DNA of 64,000 nt from DATAOG01 sp963798075 (GCA_963798075.1 CAWCRU010000037.1:35528-99527), one strand, 5' to 3'. Counted from the first letter of the stretch, positions 46,276 through 56,559 are shown. The notes: generated from the letters alone by a model not told the origin. Program-made: numbers and translations.

Positions 46276-47683
46276 ATGCTGATCCCGCTGATCGTCGCCT
46301 GTGCTCTGTTCATGGAGAACCTGGATTTCGACCGCGATCTCGACCGCGCTGCCGGCGATCGCGGCCTCGCTCGGCGAGAACCCGCTGAAGCTCAGCCTCG
46401 CGATCACCGCCTATCTGTTCAGCCTTGCGGTCTTCATCCCGATCAGCGGCTGGGTCGCCGACCGGTTCGGGGCAAGGCGTGTGTTCCGGCTCGCGATCCT
46501 GGTCTTCATGCTCGGCTCGGTGCTCTGCAGCTTCGCGGGCTCGCTTCTCGGCTTCGTGCTCGCGCGCATGCTCCAGGGCATGGGTGGTGCAATGATGGTG
46601 CCGGTCGGGCGCCTCGTGCTGTTGCGCTCGATCGCCAAGGCGGACCTCGTGCAGGCGATGGCCTGGCTGACCGTGCCGGCGCTGATCGGCCCGGTGATGG
46701 GACCGCCGCTCGGCGGCTTCATCACGACCTACCTGCACTGGCGCTGGATCTTCTGGATCAACCTGCCGATCGGCGTGCTCGGCGTCATCCTGGTGACCCG
46801 CTTCATCCCTGATCTGCGCGAGGAGCACTCGCCGCCGCTCGACCTTCTGGGCTTCCTGCTCAGCGCGGTCGGCCTCGTCGGCCTCGTCTTCGGCTTCGAG
46901 ACGATCGGGCGCGGCCTCGTGCCCTGGAGCACGACGCTCCTGCTGCTCGCGGTCGGGATCACGGGCGTCGGGCTCTACGTCCTGCACGCCACCCGCACGC
47001 TCTACCCCGTGATCGACCTCGCCCTGCTCGGCATCCCGACCTTCCGCGCCTCGGTCATGGGCGGCTTCCTGTTCCGGATCGCGATCGGTGCCACGCCCTT
47101 CCTTTTGCCGCTGATGCTGCAGGTGGGCTTCGGGCTCAGCCCCTTCAACTCGGGCCTTTTGACCTTCGCGGCCGCCGCCGGCGCGATGCTCATGAAGCTG
47201 ACCGCAGGGCCGATTTTGAAGCTGTTCGGCTTCAAGCGGGTGCTGATGGCGAACGCGCTGGTCGGCGCGGCCTTCGTCGCCGCGATCGGCCTGTTCACGC
47301 CCGCAACGCCGCATCTTTTGATCCTGGCGGTGCTGCTGGCCGGCGGCTTCTTCCGCTCGCTTCAGTTCACGAGCATCAACACGCTGGGCTACGCCGACAT
47401 CGAGCGCGCTCAGATGAGCCGGGCGACCAGCTTTGCCAGCATGATGCAGCAGCTCTCGCTCAGCATCGGCGTCGGCACGGGTGCCCTGCTCCTGCACCTG
47501 ACTGTGGCGGCGCGCGGCGGCGGCCAGCTGGCGGCGGGCGACTTCTGGCCCGCGTTCTTCGCGATCGGCTGCCTCGCGACGCTTTCTGCCCTGGTCTATC
47601 TGCCGCTCGCCCCGGATGCCGGCGCCGAGGTCAGCGGCCGGGCTCCGCTGCTCGCCAAGCCGGCCAACCCGGGTAGGACCTGA
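46276..47683 (+). CDS. MFS multidrug efflux pump, DHA2/EmrB-like (one frameshift)
   Basis: A drug:H+ antiporter of about 468 residues with 13-14 membrane helices. Joining MLIPLIVACALFMENLD to STAISTALPAIAASLGE by dropping one T near 46326 restores the DHA2 N-terminal motif D1. ISGWVADRFGARRVF is motif A and VGPPLGG-type sequence (IGPVMGPPLGGFI) motif C. GGAG is not evident before the ATG. The 248 bp upstream, to the divergent phosphoribosyltransferase, hold nothing recognisable. Confidence 0.82.
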
Positions 47684-47860
47684 GCCCGGACGGTCGCCCG
47701 CGGCAGTAACGAGTGCGCCGATGACCTCGATAGGGCATAGGCGCGGCCCGCAGACAGCGCTATGTTGGTCTGGTGGAGGGCTTCGAGACGGGCGGCCGGG
47801 CGCGCCCGACCGTGGGCCGGCGGCAACGCCCGGGCCCGGGCTTGGCGGGGGCATCGAACC

Positions 47861-48835
47861 ATGAGCGAGACCGAGTGGGCGATCCCCGAGGCGGCGCAGC
47901 CCAAGGTCGCCGAGTTTGCCTTCGACCTCGACCAGACGCTGGCCGCGGTCCTGCAGCTGCGCTCCGAGATCCCGGGCGATGCCTTCACCGCCTCGATCCT
48001 CGGCACCGAGCGCGCCGGCAACGGGGTCATGATCGGCACCGACGGCCTGGTCCTGACCATCGGCTATCTGATCACCGAGGCCGAGACGATCTGGCTCACC
48101 GCCAACCACGGCGCGGTCGTGCCGGCGCATGTGGTGGGCTACGACCAGGCGAGCGGCTTCGGCCTGGTCCAGGCGCTCGGCCGGCTGGGCGTGCCGGCGC
48201 TCGAGCTCGGCGCCTCGGCCGAGGTCCGGGTCGGCGATCCGGTGATCGTCGCGGGCGGCGGCGGCCGCGCGCACGCGCTCAAGGCCCGGGTCGCCTCGAA
48301 GCGCGAGTTCGCCGGCTATTGGGAATACATGCTGGACGAGGCCCTGTTCACGATGCCGCCGCACCCGAGCTGGGGCGGTGCCGCCTGCATCACGGCCGGC
48401 GGCCGGCTCGCCGGAATCGGCTCGCTGTTCGTGCAGGAGGCGCGCGCCGAGGGCATCGCCTCCCAGGGCAATATGATCGTGCCGATCGACCTGCTCGAGC
48501 CGATCCTGGACGACCTTTTGAAGCTCGGCCGGGTCGACCGGCCGCCCCGGCCCTGGCTCGGCCTCTACACCTCGGAGGCCGACGGTGCGATCTTCGTCGC
48601 CGGCCTCGCCGAGGGCGGTCCCGCCCACAAGGCAGGCGTCGAGCCCGGTGATCTGGTGCTCGAGGTCGGAGGCCAAAGGGTCACCGACCTCGCCACCGCC
48701 TTCCGCAGGATCTGGTCGCTCGGCCCGGCCGGCGCCGACATCCCGCTGACCATCGCCCGCGACGGCAGCCCCAAACGCCTCCTGATCCACTCCGCCGACC
48801 GCAACGACTTCCTCAAGAAGCCGCGGCTGCATTAG
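47861..48835 (+). CDS. HtrA-like protein with lost catalytic triad and PDZ domain
   Basis: A 324-residue trypsin-fold plus PDZ protein. Aligning to HtrA, the His position (TNNHVV) is LTIGYLI (Tyr), the Asp position (TDLAVL) is SGFGLVQ (Gly), and the Ser position (GNSGGP) is HPSWGGAA (Trp). All three catalytic residues are thus absent. The PDZ domain lies near residues 225-310 (WLGLYTSEADGAIFVAGL, PAHKAGVEPGDLVLEVGG). No signal peptide is seen. It is probably a cytosolic peptide- or protein-binding pseudoprotease. Confidence 0.78.
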   Translation: MSETEWAIPEAAQPKVAEFAFDLDQTLAAVLQLRSEIPGDAFTASILGTERAGNGVMIGTDGLVLTIGYLITEAETIWLTANHGAVVPAHVVGYDQASGFGLVQALGRLGVPALELGASAEVRVGDPVIVAGGGGRAHALKARVASKREFAGYWEYMLDEALFTMPPHPSWGGAACITAGGRLAGIGSLFVQEARAEGIASQGNMIVPIDLLEPILDDLLKLGRVDRPPRPWLGLYTSEADGAIFVAGLAEGGPAHKAGVEPGDLVLEVGGQRVTDLATAFRRIWSLGPAGADIPLTIARDGSPKRLLIHSADRNDFLKKPRLH

Positions 48836-48868
48836 GCTCGAGCTTCTCTTCGAACGGCAGGGAGACCG

Positions 48869-49985
48869 ATGACCTCGATGGTGGCGGAGCGCATGGCCGA
48901 GGCGGCGGCCATGCTGATCGAACTCGTGGGATCAGGCGCAGCGCCGGATCGCCTGCAGGCCATTTCCCGACGAGGACGAGCGCCGCCTGTGGTACTACAC
49001 GCCGACCGATCACGGCGGTCTGCCGCTCGCCGCCATGCGCGCGGTCCATCATCGCAACGTCCATCGGCTGGTCGCGACCGGGCTGTCCACGCCCGGCTAC
49101 GTGACCGTCGCGCTGATCATGGGGCTCGAGAACATCCTGGATCAGCTCGAAGGCTGGTCGGTCGACTTCGGGCGCGAGCGCGGTCGTGACCCGCTGCTCT
49201 ACTACATCACGATCTTCGGCGAGCCGGGCGGCGACGCTCCCTGGGGATGGCGCTTCGGCGGCCACCATGTGTCGCTGCACTACACGATCATCGGCGGCGA
49301 GGTGGTGGCCTCGACCCCGAATTTCCTCGGCGCCGATCCGGCCGACAGCCCGCTCCTGGGGCCGCATCTGCATCGCCCGCTGGCCGCCGCCGAGGATCTC
49401 GGCCGCGAGCTGTTCAAAGCACTCGACGAGCCGAAGCGCGCGCGGGCGCTGGTCTCGCCGCGAGCCCCGGCGGACCTCGTCGGCAGCAACCGCCCGAAGC
49501 TCGAGGTGGGCCACCGGCCGCTGCCGGTGACCGACATCTTTCGCCGCCGCTTCGAAGGCCGACTTGCCGAGATCATGGCCGACATGCAGGCGCAGATCGA
49601 TGCGAGGCTCGGCCTTAAGGAGGCGCACCTCGATGCCTTGAGCTTCAGCGCCGAGCCCAAGGGGCTCGCGGTCAGGGCGCTCGATCCCGGCCAGACCTCG
49701 ATCCTGCGCGAGCTGATCGGCTGCTATCTCGCGCGTCTGCCCGACGAGCTCGCCGACCAGCAGGCGCGCCTGGTCGAGCGGGAGTTCGACCGCCTCAGCT
49801 TCCTCTGGGCGGGCGGCGCCGAGCGGGGCCAGCCGCACTACTATCGGCTCCAGGGCGAGCGGATCTTCATCGAATACGACAACACCCAGCGCGGCGCGAA
49901 CCACGTCCACACCGTGTGGCGCGACCTGGCCAACGACTTCGGCGGCGATGCGCTCGCCCACCACTATGCCCGGTCGCGCCACTGA
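48869..49985 (+). CDS. DUF3500 protein (one frameshift)
   Basis: A DUF3500 protein of about 371 residues. MVAERMAEAAAMLIEL joins to FPDEDERRLWYYTPTDHGGLP on removing one base near 48965; VATGLSTPGYVTVALIMGLENIL and WGWRFGGHHVSLHYTIIGGE follow. HYYRLQGERIFIEYDNTQ and NHVHTVWRDLANDFGGD are the C-terminal signatures, rich in His and possibly metal binding. Function unknown. GGGAG precedes the ATG at 48869. Length 1117 fits one inserted base. Confidence 0.78.
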
Positions 49986-50075
49986 GGCACCAGCCAACTC
50001 GCATCCTGGCCATACCGGCGTATCTTCTGCACGTCGCAGGTGCTCGGCTGCCCAGCAGCAGGAGGGATGAAGCAC

Positions 50076-50900
50076 ATGCCTACCGTCACCACCAAGGACG
50101 GCATCGAGATTTTCTACAAGGACTGGGGCACCGGTCAGCCCATCGTGTTCAGCCATGGCTGGCCGCTCTCGGCGGACGATTGGGACGCCCAGATGCTCTT
50201 CTTCCTCGGCAAGGGCTTCCGGGTGATCGCCCATGACCGGCGCGGCCACGGCCGCTCCACCCAGCCGGGCAGCGGCCATGACATGGATCACTATGCGGAC
50301 GACCTCGCGGCGGTGACCGCGCACCTGGATCTGAAGGATGCGGTCCACGTCGGCCACTCCACCGGCGGCGGCGAGGTGGTCCATTACCTCGCCCGCCACG
50401 GCGAGAGCCGGGTTGTCAAAGCGGCGATCATCTCCGCCGTGCCGCCCTTGATGCTGAAGACGGCGGCCAATCCGCAAGGGCTGCCCAAGGAGGTCTTCGA
50501 CGGCCTCCAGGCGCAGCTTGCCGCCAGCCGTACCCAATTCTACTACGACCTGCCGGCCGGACCGTTCTATGGCTACAACCGGCAGGGCGCCAAGCGCTCG
50601 GAGGCGGTGATCTGGAACTGGTGGCGCCAGGGCATGATGGGCGGCGCCAAGGCGCACTATGACGGCATCGTCGCCTTCTCCCAGACCGACTTCACCGACG
50701 ACCTCAAGAAGATCACGGTGCCGGTGCTCGTCATGCACAGCGAGGACGACCAGATCGTGCCCTATGTCGCTGCCGGCCCCCTGTCGGCGAAGCTTTTGAA
50801 GAACGGCACCCTCAAGACCTACAAAGGCTTTCCGCACGGCATGCCGACGACCGAGGCCGAGACCATCAACGCCGACCTGTTGGCCTTCCTCAAAGGCTAG
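50076..50900 (+). CDS. Alpha/beta hydrolase, non-heme haloperoxidase-like
   Basis: A 274-residue esterase/perhydrolase with an intact triad: Ser95 (VGHSTGGGE), Asp225 (HSEDDQIVP) and His254 (GFPHGMP). Phe/Trp-rich HGWPLSADDWDAQ is the oxyanion loop of the haloperoxidase group. A GGAGG lies 10 bases before the ATG at 50076; the ATG three codons earlier is too close to it. Substrate not deducible. It ends 16 bp before the convergent acyl-CoA dehydrogenase gene. Confidence 0.88.
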   Translation: MPTVTTKDGIEIFYKDWGTGQPIVFSHGWPLSADDWDAQMLFFLGKGFRVIAHDRRGHGRSTQPGSGHDMDHYADDLAAVTAHLDLKDAVHVGHSTGGGEVVHYLARHGESRVVKAAIISAVPPLMLKTAANPQGLPKEVFDGLQAQLAASRTQFYYDLPAGPFYGYNRQGAKRSEAVIWNWWRQGMMGGAKAHYDGIVAFSQTDFTDDLKKITVPVLVMHSEDDQIVPYVAAGPLSAKLLKNGTLKTYKGFPHGMPTTEAETINADLLAFLKG

Positions 50901-50915
50901 TGAGGGCGCTCGAGG

Positions 50916-52070
50916 TCAGTCTGATCGGGCGAGCAGTTGCCTGGCGATGATGAGGCGCTGGATCTCGTTGGTGCCCTCGCCGATGCAGAGCAAGGGCGCG
51001 TCGCGGTAGTAGCGCTCGATCGGGTAGGCCTTGGAATAGCCGGCGGCGCCGTGGATGCGCATGGCTTCGAGGCTGTTCTCGAGGGCGGCCTCGGAGGCGA
51101 AGTATTTGGCCATGCCGGCCGCGAGGTCGACGCGCTCGCCGCGGTCATAGGCCTTTGCGGCCGCTTCGGTCAGCAGGCGGGCGGCCTCGGTGCGGGTCGC
51201 CATCTCGGCGAGCTTGAGCTGGATCGCCTGATGCTGTGAGATCGGCTTTCCGAACGTCCTGCGGACCCGGGCGTAACGCAGCGAGTCGTCGAGTGCCGCC
51301 TTGGCGAGGCCGACGCCGCGCGCGGCGACATTGATCCGGCCGAGCTCGAGCCCGGCCATGACCTGGGCAAAGCCCTGGCCCTCGATCTCGCCGATCAGGC
51401 AGTCGGCGGGGACGGCGTAGTCGTCGAAGAACAGCTCGGCGGATTCGATGCCGTGGTAGCCGAGCTTTTCCAGCTTGCGGCCGACCCGGAAGCCAGGCCC
51501 CTTCTCGGCGAGGAACAGCGACATGCCCGCGTGGCGCGGTTCGGCCGCGGGGTCGGTCTTGACCAGGAGGGCAAAGCACGAGCCGCCGACGCCGTTGGTG
51601 ATCCAGGTCTTGGCGCCGTTGATCACGTAATGCCCGCCCTGGCGGACGGCGCGGGTCCGGATCGCCTGCAGGTCGCTGCCGCCGTCGGCCTCGGTCAGCG
51701 CGAGGCCGCCCCGCAGCTCCCCGGTCGCAAAGCGCGGCAGGAAGCGCTGCTTTTGCCGCCCGGTCCCGAAGCGCTGCACGATCCCTGCCATGATCAGATG
51801 GGTGTTGAAATAGCCGGGCAGCGCGATCCAGACCTCGGCGATCCGGGCCACGATCCGCGCATAGGTCAGCGCCGGCAGGCCAAGCCCGCCGTGCTCCGCC
51901 GCGATGGTCGCGCCGAACAGGCCGAATGCCTTCATCTGCTCGACCAGCGCGGCCGGACAGGCATCCGCGCGCTCCAGCTCCATGACCCGCGGGCGCACGT
52001 CCCGCTCGAGCCAGCGCTCGATCGCATCGAGGATCTGGCGCTCGTCGCCGTCGGCTTGTGGAGACAGCAT
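50916..52070 (-). CDS. Acyl-CoA dehydrogenase
   Basis: A 384-residue flavoprotein. FAD and acyl-CoA marks are LALTEADGGSDL, AKTWITNG, and the C-terminal IGEGTNEIQRLIIAR with the catalytic Glu of this subgroup (GEGTNE). It converts an acyl-CoA to its 2,3-enoyl form. The ATG at 52070 is 5 bp after the MaoC gene on the same strand, so it is the last gene of the leftward lyase-MaoC-dehydrogenase operon. Confidence 0.9.
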   Translation of the reverse strand: MLSPQADGDERQILDAIERWLERDVRPRVMELERADACPAALVEQMKAFGLFGATIAAEHGGLGLPALTYARIVARIAEVWIALPGYFNTHLIMAGIVQRFGTGRQKQRFLPRFATGELRGGLALTEADGGSDLQAIRTRAVRQGGHYVINGAKTWITNGVGGSCFALLVKTDPAAEPRHAGMSLFLAEKGPGFRVGRKLEKLGYHGIESAELFFDDYAVPADCLIGEIEGQGFAQVMAGLELGRINVAARGVGLAKAALDDSLRYARVRRTFGKPISQHQAIQLKLAEMATRTEAARLLTEAAAKAYDRGERVDLAAGMAKYFASEAALENSLEAMRIHGAAGYSKAYPIERYYRDAPLLCIGEGTNEIQRLIIARQLLARSD

Positions 52071-52075
52071 CCTGC

Positions 52076-52612
52076 TCAGACCAGGGGCTGCTCGGCCCCG
52101 AAGATCTTGTCCTCGACGCCGTGACCGCGCTTGGGGATCAGCATGCTGCGTTTGAAGGTCATGACCAGCGTGCCGTCGGCTTTGTGCGCGCGGGTCTCGA
52201 TCGTGACGATGCCCTGGGTCGGGCGCGACCGGGACGCGCGCTTTTCCAGTACCTCGGATTCCGCGTACAGGGTGTCGCCGTTGAAGACCGGCGCCGGCAT
52301 CGAGATGTCGGTCCAGCCGAGGTTGGCGATCGCCTTCTGGCTCACGTCCGAAACGCTCATGCCGGTGACCACGGCGAGCGTCAGAGCGCTGTTGACGATC
52401 GGCTGACCGAACTCGGTGTGGCGGGCGTACTCGCGATCGAAATGCAGCGGGTGCTGGTTCATCGTGAGCAGCGTGAACCACGTGTTGTCGGCCTCGGTGA
52501 TGGTCCGGCCCGGCCGGTGCTCGTAGATATCGCCGACCTTGAAGTCTTCGAAATAGCGGCCATAGGACTCCCGGTAGCGCTTTTCTCCGACCTTGACGGC
52601 TTCAGCGACCAT
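52076..52612 (-). CDS. MaoC-family hydratase
   Basis: A 178-residue hot-dog hydratase. The catalytic Asp/His pair is suggested by TEADNTWFTLLTMNQHPLHFD; NSALTLAVVTGMSVSDVSQ follows. It would hydrate an enoyl-CoA such as mesaconyl- or itaconyl-CoA. Middle gene of the operon with the CitE-like lyase and acyl-CoA dehydrogenase. Confidence 0.83.
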   Translation of the reverse strand: MVAEAVKVGEKRYRESYGRYFEDFKVGDIYEHRPGRTITEADNTWFTLLTMNQHPLHFDREYARHTEFGQPIVNSALTLAVVTGMSVSDVSQKAIANLGWTDISMPAPVFNGDTLYAESEVLEKRASRSRPTQGIVTIETRAHKADGTLVMTFKRSMLIPKRGHGVEDKIFGAEQPLV

Positions 52613-52621
52613 CGATCTTCC

Positions 52622-53473
52622 TCACGCCTGCCCGAGCGCGGCGGCGGCCGCGAGCATGCGTCTGGCGATCCGCACGACCGGGATCTCGATCAGCTTGCCG
52701 TCGACCACGACGAGGCCATCGGGCGCCGCCTCGAAGGCTGCGATCACCTTCTTCGCCTGCGCGATGCGCTCGGGCCCGGGCGTGAACACGGCGTTGATCA
52801 CGGGCAGCTGCTCGGGGTGGATCGCGGCCTTGCCGGTGAAGCCCAGCGCCTGCACCAGGCGGCACTCCTCGCGCAGGCCCGCCTCGTCCGCGAGGTCCAG
52901 ATACGGCACGTCGATCACGTCGAGGCCGTGGCTCGCGGCGGCGTGCACGACCCGCGAGCGGGCATAGAGCATGGACGTGAAGTCCATCGCCGAGCCGAGC
53001 TCGGCCGCCATGTCGACCGCCCCGAACAGCAGCGATCTGATCGCGGGCGAGGCCCCGGCGATCGCCTGGACCTGCTCGAGCCCGGGGTTGCTCTCGATGA
53101 TCACGTGCAGGTTCACGGGCCGCGCCGCGCGCTCGAGCAGCGACGCCGCGATCCGGACCTCGTCCGCCGATTCGACCTTGGGCAGCATGATGCTTGGCGG
53201 GGTCGGATGCTCGATGATCGCGAGCAGGTCCCTGAGGCCGAACGGCGTGCGCAGGGCGTTGATTCGGACCACGCGCTCGATGCCGTCCTCGGTGCCGTCG
53301 AACAGCGGCATGGTGAGCGCGCGCGCGTCGTCCTTCTGGGCCGGGATGACCGCATCCTCGAGGTCGACCGTGACCATGTCCGGGCCGGCCGCGAGCGCCT
53401 TCGCAAACCGGTCCGCCCGGGTCCCCGGCACGAACAAAAGATTGCGCCGCGGCTGCAGTCTGTCGTCGCCCAT
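52622..53473 (-). CDS. CitE-like CoA ester lyase
   Basis: A 283-residue HpcH/HpaI-CitE-family lyase. RRNLLFVPGTRADRFAKAL, TVDLEDAV, RVVRINAL, VIIESNPGL and FGAVDMAAELG carry the Mg-binding Glu/Asp residues. It would cleave a malyl-CoA, methylmalyl-CoA or citramalyl-CoA-like thioester. First gene of the operon with MaoC and acyl-CoA dehydrogenase; CoA-transferases lie just across the YaiI gene. Confidence 0.85.
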   Translation of the reverse strand: MGDDRLQPRRNLLFVPGTRADRFAKALAAGPDMVTVDLEDAVIPAQKDDARALTMPLFDGTEDGIERVVRINALRTPFGLRDLLAIIEHPTPPSIMLPKVESADEVRIAASLLERAARPVNLHVIIESNPGLEQVQAIAGASPAIRSLLFGAVDMAAELGSAMDFTSMLYARSRVVHAAASHGLDVIDVPYLDLADEAGLREECRLVQALGFTGKAAIHPEQLPVINAVFTPGPERIAQAKKVIAAFEAAPDGLVVVDGKLIEIPVVRIARRMLAAAAALGQA

Positions 53474-53527
53474 GTCGTTCCCCGTCGTCTCCCCGCCACT
53501 AAGCACCAAAGCCCGCCCGCTGCCAAC

Positions 53528-53983
53528 TCAGCGCCCGCTGCGCCGGATCGCCTGGATCGCATGATCGAGCGCGCCCAGGAACCGCGAGCGGTCCTGCTTG
53601 CTGAACGGCCGGCCGCCGCCCCGGATCGTGCCCGCCTCGCGCAGCGCCGTCATGAGGTTGCGGGCGGCGAGATCGTTGCCGATCGAGGCCTCCGTGAACG
53701 CCCGGCCGTTGGGCGCGATCGCGCGCGCCCCGCGCTTGACGCAACGATCCGCAAGCGGAACGTCGGCGGTAACCGCGATGTCGCCCGGACCGATCCGGAG
53801 CGCGATCCAGTCATCCGCCCGGTCCAGCCCTTCGCCGACCACGACCCGGGTCACCAGCGGGTCGTCCGGCACCCGCAGCCAGTCGTTGGCGACCACCCAG
53901 ACCCGCAGGCCGTAGCGGCCCGCGACCCGGTAGACCTCGTCCTTGACCGGGCAGCCGTCGCCATCGACGTAGATCTCGAGCAG
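53528..53983 (-). CDS. YaiI/DUF188 protein, probable CTG start
   Basis: A 151-residue UPF0178 (YaiI/YqxD) protein: LEIYVDGDGCPVKDEVYRVA, TADVPLADRCVKRGA, and DLMTALREAGTIRGGGRPFSKQDRSRFL near the end. The conserved N-terminus begins at a CTG at 53983-53981, with GAGGG six bases upstream; no ATG, GTG or TTG occurs in frame back to the TAG upstream. A CTG start is therefore proposed, unless a base is wrong. Function unknown (PIN-like fold). Confidence 0.72.
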   Translation of the reverse strand: MLEIYVDGDGCPVKDEVYRVAGRYGLRVWVVANDWLRVPDDPLVTRVVVGEGLDRADDWIALRIGPGDIAVTADVPLADRCVKRGARAIAPNGRAFTEASIGNDLAARNLMTALREAGTIRGGGRPFSKQDRSRFLGALDHAIQAIRRSGR

Positions 53984-54162
53984 GAGAAGCCCTCTTGCGG
54001 CCGCCGCAGAGCCGCCGTTGACCGCTGAGCGAAGCTAGCGCCACGCCGGTCCTCGAGGCAAGCGCAGCCCGCCCTGGACCGAGCCAAAGGCGAAGGCTCC
54101 CTGCCGCGATCCGTTGTATCGGCCCGCTGCAGCGGGTAAGACGCCCTCAAGGCACCGGCGCG

Positions 54163-55377
54163 ATGTCGGGCAGGACGGCGGAAGAGCGAATGCGGCTGCC
54201 TTTGGAAGGCCTGCGCATCCTGGCGGTCGAGCAGTATGGCGCCGGGCCCTATGGCACGACCCATCTGGCCGACATGGGTGCCGAGGTGATCAAGCTCGAG
54301 CACCGGGCGAGCGGCGGCGACATGGCGCGCGGCGTCGGACCCTATTTTCTCGGCGATGGCGACAGCCAGTTCTATCAGAGCCTGAACCGCAACAAGCGCT
54401 CGCTGACCGTCGACCTGAAGCATCTCCGGGGTCGCGAGATCCTGGAAAAGCTCGTCGCCAGCGCCGATGGCCTGTTCGGCAACCTGCGCGGCGACCAGCC
54501 CGAGAAGCTGCGGCTCCGCTATGCTGACCTCGCGCCGGTCAATGCCAGGATCGTCTGCGCCCATCTCTCGGCTTACGGCCGCGAAGGTTCGAGAAAAGGC
54601 TGGCCCGGCTACGATTACCTGGTCCAGGCGGAATGCGGCTTTTTGGAGCTGACCGGCGAGCCGGGGGGGCCGCCTGCCCGCATCGGGCTCTCGATGGTCG
54701 ACTTCATGACCGGCATGACGGCGGCGTTTGCGCTCATGTGCGGCCTGCACGCCGCGCGCGCGACCGGCATCGGCCGCGACGTCGACGTCAGCCTGTTCGA
54801 CGTCGCGCTCCACCAGCTGAGCTATCCCGCCGCCTGGTATCTGAATGAGGGCCTGGTCACGACGCGCCTGCCGCGCTCGGCGCACCCCTATCTCGTGCCC
54901 TCGCAGCTCTACCGCACCCAGGACGGCTGGATCTTCTTCATGTGCCAGACCCAGAGGTTCTGGGAGCTGCTCTGCGAGAAGATCGGGCGGCCAGAGCTGA
55001 TCCGCGAGCCCGCCTACCTCGACCAGGCGGCGCGCCACGCCAACCGCGACCGGCTGACCGAGGTCCTGGACGCGGCCCTCGCTTGCAGGACCACGGCGGC
55101 GTGGCTCGAGGTCCTGGGGGGTGCCGTGCCCTGCGCGCCAGTCTATGATCTCGAGCAGGCGCTGGACAACCCCTTCGTCGCCGAGCGCGGCGGCGTGCAG
55201 GTCCTGGATCACCCCGATCATCCCGGCCTCAAGCTGGTCGCGAGCCCGATCCGGATGGGGGCGGACGTGCCGGCCCGCCCGGCGCCCAAGCTCGGCCAGG
55301 ATACCGACGAGCTGCTGCGCGAGCTCGGCTATGCGGCGGCCGAGATCGAAGCGCTGCGCGCGGCAGGCGTGGTCTGA
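54163..55377 (+). CDS. CaiB/BaiF CoA-transferase
   Basis: A 404-residue type III CoA-transferase: LEGLRILAVEQYGAGPYGTTHLADMGAEVIKLE at the N-terminus (shortened here to LEGLRILAVEQYGAGPY), LNRNKRSLTVDLK, and IGLSMVDFMTGMTAAFA with the nucleophilic Asp. The ATG at 54163 is used; another ATG at 54190 starts MRLPLEG. It transfers CoA to a carboxylate. Directly followed by a second CoA-transferase and an SDR. Confidence 0.87.
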   Translation: MSGRTAEERMRLPLEGLRILAVEQYGAGPYGTTHLADMGAEVIKLEHRASGGDMARGVGPYFLGDGDSQFYQSLNRNKRSLTVDLKHLRGREILEKLVASADGLFGNLRGDQPEKLRLRYADLAPVNARIVCAHLSAYGREGSRKGWPGYDYLVQAECGFLELTGEPGGPPARIGLSMVDFMTGMTAAFALMCGLHAARATGIGRDVDVSLFDVALHQLSYPAAWYLNEGLVTTRLPRSAHPYLVPSQLYRTQDGWIFFMCQTQRFWELLCEKIGRPELIREPAYLDQAARHANRDRLTEVLDAALACRTTAAWLEVLGGAVPCAPVYDLEQALDNPFVAERGGVQVLDHPDHPGLKLVASPIRMGADVPARPAPKLGQDTDELLRELGYAAAEIEALRAAGVV

Positions 55378-55386
55378 GCGCGCGCC

Positions 55387-56543
55387 ATGAAGCTCGAGGG
55401 CATCAAGGTCGTCGACCTGTCGCTGTTCCTGCCCGGGCCGGCGATGACCCAGGCCATGGCCGATCATGGCGCCCTGGTCATCAAGGTCGAGCCGCCTGGC
55501 GGCGAGCCCAATCGGGAGATCGGGCTCAAGCGGGACGGCGTCTCGGTCTTCTTCGCCAACACCCATCGCGGCAAGCAGAGCCTGGTCCTGAACCTCAAGA
55601 CCGAGGCAGGGGTCGAGGCCTTGCTCCGGCTCGCCGAGAGCGCGGACGTGTTCGTCGAAGCCTTCCGGCCGGGCGTCGTCGACCGCCTCGGCGTCGGCTA
55701 CGCCGCGGTCAGCGCGCGCAACCCGCGCATCGTCTACGCCTCGATCTCGGCCTACGGTCAGAGCGGGCCCTATCGCGAGAAGCCGGCGCACGACCTTGCG
55801 GTCGAGGCGATGGCGGGCGTGCTCAGCGTCAATCTCGGCTGGGACGACCGGCCCTGGAACCCGGCGGTCGCGGCAGCCGACATGCTGGCCGCCAACATCG
55901 CACTCGCGGGCGTGCTGATGGCGCTGTTGCGGCGTGAGCAGACCGGCAAGGGCGACGACTCGATGTCGCGATGATGGATGCGCTCCTTGCCGGCATGCCC
56001 AACAACTACGGCCCGCCGATGGCGGAGCGGCGCTCGCCGGTCGCCAAGGACGAGCGTTCCTGGGGCGGCAACGCCATGTACCGGCTGTACGAGACCGCCG
56101 ACGGCAAATTCGTGGCGCTGGGCGGCGCCGAGCAGAAGTTCGCGACCAACCTGTTGACGGCGCTCGGCCGGCCCGAGCTGATCCCGCTGTGCGCGCTGCC
56201 GCCCGGCGCCGGCCAGCGGCCGGTGCACGAGTTCCTGAGCGCCGCCTTCAGGGAAAGAACGCAGGCGGAATGGGTCGCCTGGATGGCGGACAAGGACATC
56301 GCGTTTGCCCCGGTCAAGAGCCTGCGCGAGGGTCTCGACGACCCGCAGGTCCGAGCGCGCGAGATGGTGGTCCTGGACGAGCGGGGCGGCGAGCACGTCG
56401 GCCTGCCGGTCAAGTTCCAGGACGAGCCCGGCCGGGTCGACTTCGCGCTGCCCGCGCTCGGCCAGCATTCGAAGGACATCCTGGCCGGGCTCGGCTACAC
56501 CGAGGCCGAGCTCGCGGCGATGAAGGCCAACGGCGTGTTCTGA
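55387..56543 (+). CDS. Second CaiB/BaiF CoA-transferase (one frameshift)
   Basis: A type III CoA-transferase of about 385 residues. LEGIKVVDLSLFLPGPAMTQ and FANTHRGKQSLVLNLK are the N-terminal marks. A base is missing near 55960, within the segment that normally reads G-Q-x-L-D-V-x-M; the rest (MMDALLAGMPNNYGPP) continues in the shifted frame to TGA at 56541-56543. It lies 9 bp after the first CoA-transferase, and both probably act in the same pathway. Confidence 0.8.
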
Positions 56544-56559
56544 TCTGATGGGGGGAAAG

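Noticed and set aside
46310..48832. 840-codon minus-strand frame over the MFS and HtrA-like genes
   Set aside because: Asp/Gln/Arg-rich antisense shadow; the opposite strand encodes clear protein families.
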